Shown: piece after piece, positions 55,438 through 64,000 of the stretch
How positions within the stretch are numbered: the first letter of the stretch is position 1
How the letters are laid out: each line of letters starts with the position of its first letter
Source of the DNA: Heterohyrax brucei
Lineage: Eukaryota > Chordata > Mammalia > Hyracoidea > Procaviidae
DNA length: 64,000 bases
Reading direction: 5' to 3'
Assembly: GCA_028571685.1 (NCBI GenBank)
Contig: CM053140.1
Coordinates: 148,785,701 to 148,849,700, forward strand
Made by a program: the position numbers and the translations under genes
Notes under the pieces: model-generated
What the model saw: the letters and a program-made list of their open reading frames with translations, nothing else
Databases searched by the model: none
What the model was told of the DNA's origin: nothing

Positions 55438-58105
55438 GCCCCCCTCCCCCCACTGTCTACTTTTAAAGATAAGAGCAACATGTCTTAGAAAGGTTTAGTA
55501 AAACATCTGCACTTACACATGTTTGGGACCAAGGGAAATATCACAGCGGGGAGTGAGGAATACAGATTGGATAAACGTGTAGACATAAAAGACATTTGTT
55601 TTGAGATCTGCAGAGTAATAATCCAACAGGGAAATATAATGTTTTCATTACAAAGATTAATTTTTTCTCAAGCAAGGATAGTTTTTATATATGAGTGCTA
55701 CATTACCTTGGGATTAAAAGCCTCAGAGCATCACTATTTTCTTCTATTAATAAATACTGTCACGAGTGTGTAATATAACCATACTAAGTTAACTTGCTTA
55801 TTCATTCACCCAAACTACTGAGTGCTGATTAGGTGACATGCATAACTCTAGTGTCTAGTGATTTCATTTTTGACATTATATGACAAAATAGGTTATGTAC
55901 GATTACTAATATATGTGATTAATGATAAACTAAAAATATAATGATTAATATTACTCAAATAAATATATTTATATTTCTAAAGAACGCATTTTCATAATAA
56001 AGATATAATTGTAATATATGCATTTTCAACTTGCACTCTGATTTATAACTCAGCTTATCTTTCTATGTTATATGTCAACATTTAATTTTGTCAATGAAAA
56101 AATGAAGCAAAACTCTTCACATTAACAAAAGCAGTCACCAGTTTTTAAAAAATTGAGGCTGAAATTACTTAAGATGGCATGATAGATGTTTGTAGCTTTT
56201 ATGTTTTGTTTACTTCTCCCAAAGTTTACTTTTCAGTTTCTGATAATTAGTTTCTAGTTTGAGAATGTCAAAATGTCCAGAATACATACAGGAAATACTT
56301 ATCAAAAAGACTCTAGGAATGTCACAAAAATGCAATAAAGGCCAGAGCACCACAATATCTATGATGCTTTCCAAGTAAAACTAATTTACACTACAGCTAG
56401 TGCGAATTATTTATCTTAATGATAAAGACATTGAAAAACAATGTATACATATATTTGAAAACTAATATATTTTTTTTTCCCCACAAGGGACCTAAAAGTG
56501 CTCAATGGATTAATATTTTCCCAAAATATTTTGAAATAACCTTAGTTTTTCATGAACAACTTAAGTATTCCCTCAGGTAGTTCATATATTTTTTAAATAA
56601 GAGTTTTTTTTCCTCTATCATAACCATCTTAGTTTTTTTTTTTGTTTGTTTTCTTGGAAGAAGCTACCTTATTGGAAGAAGGGAAAATAATTGTTGGTTA
56701 TACTTGTTCATTTTAAAATAGAGATTAGTAACAGATGCTCTATTAGTTCAATCCTCTTATTGTGTGTGTGACTGTGACTAGGGTCAATTTAATTTGATTA
56801 AACTAGAATTATTATTAGAATGTGTCATTTTCAAAGCAGTAAGCTTTCTGATTTTTCCCTATTCCTGGAATTCTTCAGTAATTGTAGACATTCCTCATAC
56901 CATTTTAGCAAGAAAACTTTCAAAAACTGCAGCAGTTCACAGTCACCTAAGCCTGTGTTATTCGGGTGCAATGTATCATTTATATTACAGAACTTAAAAT
57001 CCATATGAAAGGCACTGGGTACTGTAAGCTTCTCTGAACGTAGCCTTTTGCAGAAGTAAAGTGACTTCCAAGTGTCAACATTTGCAGTAGAAAGTAACAT
57101 TTAACATTGACTGTCTTGTGAATTGTTGTCATCGATATGATTAGAACAGAATCTAATCTGTAAAACTTCACTAGAAGTTTTTAAACATGTCTTGAAAATT
57201 GAAATATATCACAACTATGCACCAACCTTTAACAAAAGTGGTTTGCTAAGAATCTGTCTTACATTTCATCTGTATTGTGATCTTATTGTAGATATCAGAT
57301 ATGCTTTGAGCTTCTCTTACATTCCAAAAGCTTTCTTGATGTCATTTATATTTTCACAGACTATCCAGAGGTTCACTAAAACATTAAAAATTCTCATTAA
57401 GACAGCTCCATAAATAAAATGCTCTCCTGTTTAAACATTCTAATTCTAAGTAGTTTTATTTACGAAGACCATTTGTTTTTCCCCTCAATGCCCAAATTAT
57501 TTTTGTATTTATCTCCCTACATTAAGAAGTAGTCAATTATATAATGAACTCTTTGTAATATTTAATGTGCAACCACACCATTTTGTATTGGTAATACGTT
57601 TGTCACAGCATTTCCATGGAAATTCTCCCTGTAAATGCCATATTTTCTAAATTGTGAAAGCTGTTAGTGTAGGTGTTTCTGTTAATTGTGCATGTTCGCT
57701 AGAGTATCTGTGCCCAAAATAAATTATTTTTATCTTACAGTGGTTATCTTATGCTCAATCCAGAATGCAGCCCAGATCTCAAGCAAAAAATTACCCCTGT
57801 ACAAGCCCATATGCTGATCAAAATCTCACACTTATAAACTCATAAAATCTATTTATTCAGTAATTATGAGCAATTAAGTCAATTTATTTTTCTAGATCTG
57901 TTGCCAACTAAATTAAGCAAATGTGAGGAATGAGAAACTATGATTCAGAGTCATAAAAGCAGAAAATATGATTATCAAAGTAGTCTCTTATTTTCCCGGT
58001 AAAGAAACTGAGGGTCAAAGAAGCAGCTGCCTATTTGGCAGTTGTGTTCCTTGGGACATGGCCTTTCAGATGGAGGCTTATTGAGGAGTGTTCTTGGGAG
58101 GAAAC
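55438..58105. other. AT-rich stretch, no repeat or gene recognised
   Basis: The longest uninterrupted part without a named element. It holds only short frames on both strands and T runs near 56635. It could be old unique sequence. Nothing shows an exon. Confidence 0.5.
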
Positions 58106-58111
58106 CTGTGA

Positions 58112-59714
58112 CTAACAAAGGAAACAGGAATAAGCTGAGACAGAAACTTGCGTTGAAAGCAGTTGTTGACCAAAGCCTAAATCAGTCCTACTGGGAGTTT
58201 TGAAATGGCAGAGTCTAAAATTATCCCAAACTGAGGCAAAAGGACAGAGTTTTTTTTTTACCTCTGCAGAAACTGGTCTTTCGGTTCTGCAAGGGATCAT
58301 AAACTTGGACATGATAGCTCTCTTGGGATATTTCATTCCAGAAGAAGCTCTCAGCTCTGAGACGTCATCAGTCAAATTACTTGGTTTCTGAGAGAATAAA
58401 CACCCTGAAGGCGATTTGCGTGGAGCATTTCAGCATTCATTGCAATGACTTATCCAACTTTCAACAATTATAAGTGCCATAGACAAAGCCAGTACCCTGG
58501 ATCGCACCACACAGTGTTTCCTAAAGCAAGAAGTAGGCACATAGAAAGCATGAACAACAGCCGAGGAGGATGATTTCAGTGTCCTCATTGCTTTGTCTCC
58601 TACTTAATTAACCCTTGGAGAACAGAAGCAATGAAGGAGAGGGCCTTCTATTTCAGGAGACACGACAGTGTCAAAGAATAACCGAAAGGAGGATGTGTTA
58701 TCCAAGATGATCTCTGAAAGCTGCACGGAAAGATGACAGTTTGTCAGTTGGAAAAGTCTTTCCCAAATGACACCTTTCCCAGTTTTAAAATGTTTGTTCA
58801 GCTGTACCAATAGCTATTTGCTCTTTCAAGGAGACTTTACAGGGCAGTGAGTTTCTCTTTATATGCATCCTGTTGGGCCCTGAGTTTGTAGTTTCACCAA
58901 AGTGATCTGCTAGGCACATTCTTGCAATAGTATTAGGCAGTTTACTATGCAAATGTGATGACTGTGGCCTTCCAGGAGGATTGGGCAGTTTTGCCATCCT
59001 GCTATGCCAATAAAGGTTAATTTGACAGAGGTTGAGGGGTTCCTCACTAACATTAAGAAAAGTCTGAGGCAGAGACATCTTTTGGACGAAGGATCCAAAG
59101 TCTCCATGCTGAGAACTTCCTAGATCCGGAAGAAAGAATGAATGCTTAAGCTGGCATAAGGTGGTTATGCACAGCTGCAGTGGGCTTGTCCAGTTTGTGG
59201 AGCAAGAGGTGAGCATTTTCAGACACGAAACTTGCCAGTGGAACTAATAGTGCTCCGGGGCAGAGGCCTGAGTGTGCCCTGGTGTATATACACCTTCCTT
59301 CTCTTAACTCCCCTGGCAATAACATGGTAGGAGTCACCAGCTTGGAAAGGACTGTCGGTGAGTAAAGGCCCAGCAAGTCCCAGTGGCAGAGCAAAAGCCT
59401 CAGGCCGCACGGTGCTGGCTGAGGGCATCAGTGACATAAATACATCATTTGACCTCAACTGTGGCATGCCTGCTCAGCACCTGAAGCATGGACATGGGTA
59501 ATATGAGAACGGATAAATATTTTTCTTTTGAGTATCCGTTGTTAGTGTTTAATATTTGTTTTCTATAAACAATTATAATAGCTTTCACTTTGCCAATACT
59601 GTGTAAGTGTCTCTTAACATTCAGCTCGATCGCAATTGAATGTGGCACCCACAAACTGGCTGAAGCCAATGCTTGGATGTGTCTCATTTCTAGCAGTCTA
59701 ATGGTTGCCTGCAA
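58112..59714 (-). other. Less AT-rich island with a run of minus-strand frames
   Basis: Six open stretches of 68-143 codons follow each other on the minus strand (59714-59445, 59467-59219, 59394-59146, 59216-58785, 58810-58604, 58375-58112), partly overlapping in different frames. The longest reads LPDLGSSQHGDFGSFVQKMS and NPPGRPQSSHLHSKLPN in parts. I recognise no domain. It may be a decayed internal part of an ERV-like element, an old pseudogene or unique non-coding DNA. Overlapping frames argue against a single intact gene. Confidence 0.3.
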
Positions 59715-60044
59715 GTTTCAGGCACAGGCTGTCTGAATGTGAAGTGCAGACAGATGGACATATATGTACAGAAATTAATTATATATTTCCTATCAGAAGA
59801 AATTCCAGTTAGAGCAGATTTCCTTCACAGCTATCCAGGTGGAGATAGAAATTCTGCCTACAGATCATCCATTACAGAAGGATGATAAGTTCCAAAACTC
59901 TTTTGTGCTTATTATATTTTAATGTTTCTTGCACAATAATGATTATTAAGAACAGTCTGTCCTTTTCTGTTTATTAGTCTACATTATTTGTTGCTGAGAT
60001 ACTTGGAGGGACTTGAAAAAAAAATGTTTTCTCACAGACTTCCT

Positions 60045-62050
60045 TTGTCCATCTTTTTTTAATTGACAGTTTACAGTTCAAGTCCGTTTCCTGTGTAAAA
60101 ACTTGCACACACATTATTATGTGATCCTAGCTGGTCTCCCCACATTGTGACCACACACTCCTCATCTCCATTCCATCCAGCCACCTTGTGTCGTCCTGTG
60201 CCTTCTCATCTTGCCTCCAGAGAGGAGCTGCTCAGTTAGTCTCACATATCTACTGAAGAAGCATACTCTTCCCTCATATTATTTTACTTCTTACAGACTA
60301 ATTCAATCCTTACATGAACAGCTGACTACAGGGACAGTCTCAGTTTTGTGAAGGCAGAGAATCCAGGGTAGATGTCTCCCAGGGATCTTCCAGCCTATCA
60401 GACTATGAATTATGGCCTTTTTCTAGAGTTCAAGTTCTGTACCCCACATTTCTCCCACTCTGTCAGGAATTGTTTGTTCAGCTGCCTGTCATGGAAGCCA
60501 GTAGGGGTAGCTGGACACCATCTACTTCTTGCAGTATAATACTCATGTTGTTTTCAGTTTATATGGTCCTTTCTGTCCCTTGGGCTCATATTTCCCTTAT
60601 GTCTTTGATCTTTTTCCTTTTCCTTTGCTCTAGGTGAGTGAAGACCAGTTGATGCTTCTTACATGGATAATTGATAGCTTTTAAGTTCCCTAGATGCCAC
60701 TCACCACAAAGTGGAATGCAGAACATTATCTTAATAAACTTTGTTATGCCAATTGACTTAAATGTCCCCTGAAATCATGGCCCTCGGACTTCTGCCCCCA
60801 CTACTCAGTCTCTCAAAATGTTTGATTGTATTCGGGAAAATTCTTAGGTTTTGGTTTAGTTCAATTCTACTGACTTCTCCTCTGTTGGGTATTGACCTTC
60901 CCTTCACTGAAAAAAAAATTGTTGTCTATTATCTAATTAATGGATACCCCTCTTCTTCCCTCTCTACCCTTGTAACTATTAAATAGCATTTTCTTCTGTG
61001 TTTAAACTTATTCTGAGTCCATATTAATAGTGGTGTCATACAATATTTGTCCTTTCGTGATTAATTTCACAAAGCATAATGTCTTCCAGATTCCTCCATG
61101 TTACGAGGTTTCACAAATTCATCACTGTTCCTTATTATTCTACTATGTGAATATGCCATCGTTTTCTTATCCATTCATCTGTTGATGGGCTCCTAGGTTG
61201 AATCCATCTTTTTGCTATTGTGGACAGAGCTATGATGAACATTGGTGCGCATGTGTGTATTTCTGTGGTAGCTCTTATTTCTCTAGGATATATTCTAGTC
61301 TTGAAATGGGGCATCATGTGGTATGTCTATGTCTAGCTTTTTAAGAAAGTACTAACTTGATTTCTCAAGTGGTTGTACCACTTTATATTCCCACCACCAG
61401 TGTGTAAGTGTTCCAGTCTCTCCATAGCCTCTCCAATATTTATTATTTTATATTTTTTTCAGTTAACACTAGCCTTGTTGGTATAAGGTGATATTTCACT
61501 GTAGTTTTGATTTGGATTTCTCTGTTTTCCACTTAAATGAGTTCTTTGATGAAGTATGAGTTCATATAGTTTGCCCATTTTTTAATTAGATTATTTGTGT
61601 TTTTGTGGTTGGGGTTTTGTAGTATCCTTTAAGTTTTAGAGATTGGACTCTGATCAGATTTTTCATGGCCATTTTTTTTTCAACCAGTCTGTAGATTGTA
61701 TTTTTACTCCTTTAGGGTCGCCATGAGTCGGATCCGACTCGACGGCACTTGGCACTTGGCTAGTGAAGTCTTTGGACGAGTAGGACAGTTTGACATCTAA
61801 GAGTTTCCAGTTATCTAGTTTCCTTCTGGTATTTCCTTCTGGTGTTGCATTCAGATTATACTATGTATTAGGGTTACCAGCATTACCCCTATTTTTTCAT
61901 CCATGATATTTATCATTTTAGATTTGACATTTAGGTCTTTGGTCACTTTGAGATAGTTTTTGTGCATGGTGTGAAATACCAGTCCTGATACTTTTTTTTC
62001 TTCTGGTGGATATGCAGTTATACCAACACCATTTGTTAAAGAGACTGTCT
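60045..62050 (-). mobile_element. Old L1 'J1': ORF2 C terminus and 3'UTR, reverse
   Basis: A T-rich 3' end lies near 60045. The 3'UTR runs to about 61020 and includes the complement of the conserved GGTGAGTGGCATCT block near 60690. The ORF2 C terminus follows, with an open stretch at 61135-61317 (MFIIALSTIAKRWIQP, STDEWI). It ends at 62050 in the block whose plus strand is CCATTTGTTAAAGAGACTGT. It contains a tail-only insertion at 61716-61760. Confidence 0.85.
61716..61760 (+). mobile_element. 45-bp SINE/RTE tail-only insertion
   Basis: GGTCGCCATGAGTCGGATCC, then GACTCGACGGCACTTGGC and a second ACTTGGC, interrupts L1 J1. The flanks TTTTTACTCCTTTAG and TAGTGAAGTCTTTGG are adjoining L1 sequence. 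Only TAG (61713-61715, 61761-61763) is clearly duplicated. Confidence 0.85.
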
Positions 62051-64000
62051 TAGAACAGAGAATCTAGAAAGAACTCCACATACCTATGAACAACTGATAT
62101 TTCACAAAGGTCTATTGGCTGTGACCTGGGGAAAAAACAGTCTCTTTAACAAATGATGTTGACAAAATTGAATACCCACGTGCAAAAAACTGAAACAAGA
62201 CCCAAATCTTACACCTTACACAAACACTAACTCAAAATGGATCCCAAACCAAAATATCACATCCAAAAAAATAAAGACTATGGAAGAAAAAATAGGAACA
62301 ACACCATAAGCCCTAATACATAGCTTAAACAGACTATAAAATATTACCAACAATGCACAAAGAGCAGAAGAGAAAATACATAAATGGTAACTACTAAAAT
62401 TCCAACACTCATGCTCATCCAGGGACTTTATCAAGAGAGTGAAAAGACAGCCTACAGACTGAGGAAAACGATTTGGCAACCACGTATCTGACTGACATTT
62501 AATTTTCATAATCTGCAAGGTAGTACAACGTATCAACAAGAAAAAGATAAATAACCCAATTAAACAATGGTCAAAGGATATGGACAGATAGCTCTCCAAA
62601 GAAGACATTCTGGCACCCAAAATCTACATGAGGAAATGCTCACAATCGTTAGCCATTAGAAAAATCCAGATCCAAATTACAATGGGATACAATTTCACCC
62701 CAAGAAGGTCAAAACTAATCCAAAACACATAAAACAACAAATATTGGAGAGGCCATGAAGAAACTGGAACTCTTCTACACTGCTAATGGGAATGTAAAGT
62801 GGTACAACCTCTTTGTAAAGCAATTTGGTGCTTTTTTAGAAAGCTAGAAATAGAAATACCATATGATCCAGCAATTCCATTGCTTGAAATATATGCTACA
62901 GAAATAACGGCTATCGCTTGAACAGATACATGCACACAAATATTGCAGCAAAATCTACAATAGCAAAAAGATGACATCAACCTAGGTGCCCATCAACAGA
63001 TGAATGGAGAAACATACTATGGTATATATACGCAATGGAACACTGTGCATTGATTTAAAAAAATGAGAATTTTATGAAGCAACTCATAACCTGGAATCAA
63101 ATAGAAGGCATTTTCTGAGTGAAATCAGTCAGCTTCAAAAGCACCAATATTATATGAGACCACTATTATGAGAACTTAAGAAAAACACAGAAGAAAATAT
63201 TCTTTGAGAACTACAAGGATGTGAAGGGAGGGAGAGATTTACTTACAGATAATTAACAGGAATTCAGTTAGGTGAAGGGAGTGTCCGCATCCAGTAAAAG
63301 GCAGGTCAGCGTAACTGGCTTACACAATAAACTAAAGCATTTTCTCAATTCCACCTAGCATTTCAAAGGATAGAGTAGCAGGGACAGGGATCTGGGGACA
63401 GTGTTTTGGAGAAACATCAAAGTCAACTGGCATAACCAATCTTTTTTTAATGGTATTCTGCTCCCCATATTGATGAGTGGTGCCTGGGGTATTAAAAGCA
63501 AGCAAGCTGCCATCTGAAGAACATCAGTTGGTCCTAGCTCACCTGGAACAGATGATAACTGGGAATATCAAAGACATGAGGTAAAATGAACCCAGGAGAC
63601 AGAAGGACCCATATGATTAGGAGATTACATCAGTATGAGACCAGGAGAACTAGATGGTGCCTGACCATCACCAAAGACAGCCCTGATAGGTAACACAATG
63701 TAGAGTCCCTGCTGCAACATGAGAGAAAGCAGTGTGCAGATCAAGAACTCTATTAAAAGACCAGACTTGATGGTCTAACAGTGTGAAGGGTCTCCTGGAA
63801 ACATGACCCCTAGAGTTGCTCTAGTCCATAGCTGAAACCAGTACTGAAGCCAATACTTTAGAGAAAGAACGGACTGGACTATAGGACAAAGAGAGATGCA
63901 TGTTGTGTGTGTATTTATGGTGTAATATGCATGTATGGCTGTCCTACTGATTTCTTTCTAGAGGTGAGAGGAGAGGATGGAGAGCAGGGAACAAGAGTTG
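62051..64000 (+). mobile_element. Old L1 'J2': ORF2 C terminus and 3'UTR, forward, runs off the end
   Basis: It begins at the ORF2 segment AACAACTGATATTTCACAAA, goes through AACAGTCTCTTTAACAAATG and the CAATTAAACAATGGTCAAAGG block. The C terminus (TACCATATGATCCAGCAATT) is followed by the 3'UTR with CTGGGGTATTAAAAGCAAGC near 63485. Stops are frequent. It covers the same region as J1 in opposite orientation and continues past the window edge. Confidence 0.85.

Overview
The window is mammalian nuclear DNA with no recognisable host gene. Its most frequent repeat is a tRNA-derived SINE. The head reads like CCTGGTGGCATAGTGGTTAAG, the B box is GTTCGAATCC-like, and the 3' module reads ATGAGTCGGAATCGACTC. 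This is the AfroSINE family, found only in Afrotheria. With the L1 and RTE LINEs present, an elephant-like (paenungulate) genome is the best inference. Nearly every longer reading frame is a relic of L1 ORF1 or ORF2 or of an RTE LINE, or is a chance frame.

Layout. 1-4.4 kb: AT-rich sequence with an MLT1-like LTR, two MIRs, SINE pieces, an approximately 90-bp L1 tail insertion and simple repeats. 4.4-21.1 kb: a four-layer nest. Old L1 'A/D' holds full-length L1 'B', which holds the 5'-truncated L1 'B2', which holds an AfroSINE. 21.4-32.8 kb: RTE LINE copies. One of them (minus strand) is split by a solo LTR and by full-length L1 'E' (about 7.17 kb, 19-bp target duplication). 33.0-34.3 kb: rearranged L1 'F'. 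34.3-39.5 kb: mostly unassigned, with a perfect 56-bp tandem duplication, SINE pieces and a MIR. 39.5-43.8 kb: ancient L1 and a third RTE. 43.9-45.6 kb: an L2 relic holding a 917-bp solo LTR. The LTR has 6-bp target duplications and a minus-strand CCAAT-CCAAT-CRE-TATA promoter block. 46.2-55.4 kb: full-length older L1 'G1' on the minus strand, split by an L1 with only 5'UTR and ORF1 ('G2') and by a 266-bp L1 tail. 55.4-60.0 kb: no recognised repeat, with a run of minus-strand frames at 58.1-59.7 kb. 60.0-64.0 kb: two old L1 copies arranged head to head.

The most unusual signal is a set of six tiny insertions, 15 to 49 bp long. Each ends in ...CTTGGC and is derived from the last bases of an AfroSINE/RTE-type 3' end with a TTGGC-type tail. 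Four have clear target-site duplications of 11-14 bp. The smallest is only three copies of GCCAA flanked by perfect 11-bp duplications. They look like target-primed reverse transcription that stopped almost at once.

No tRNA, rRNA, CRISPR array or intact host coding exon was found. All coordinates of decayed repeats are estimates by eye unless a target-site duplication fixes the edge.
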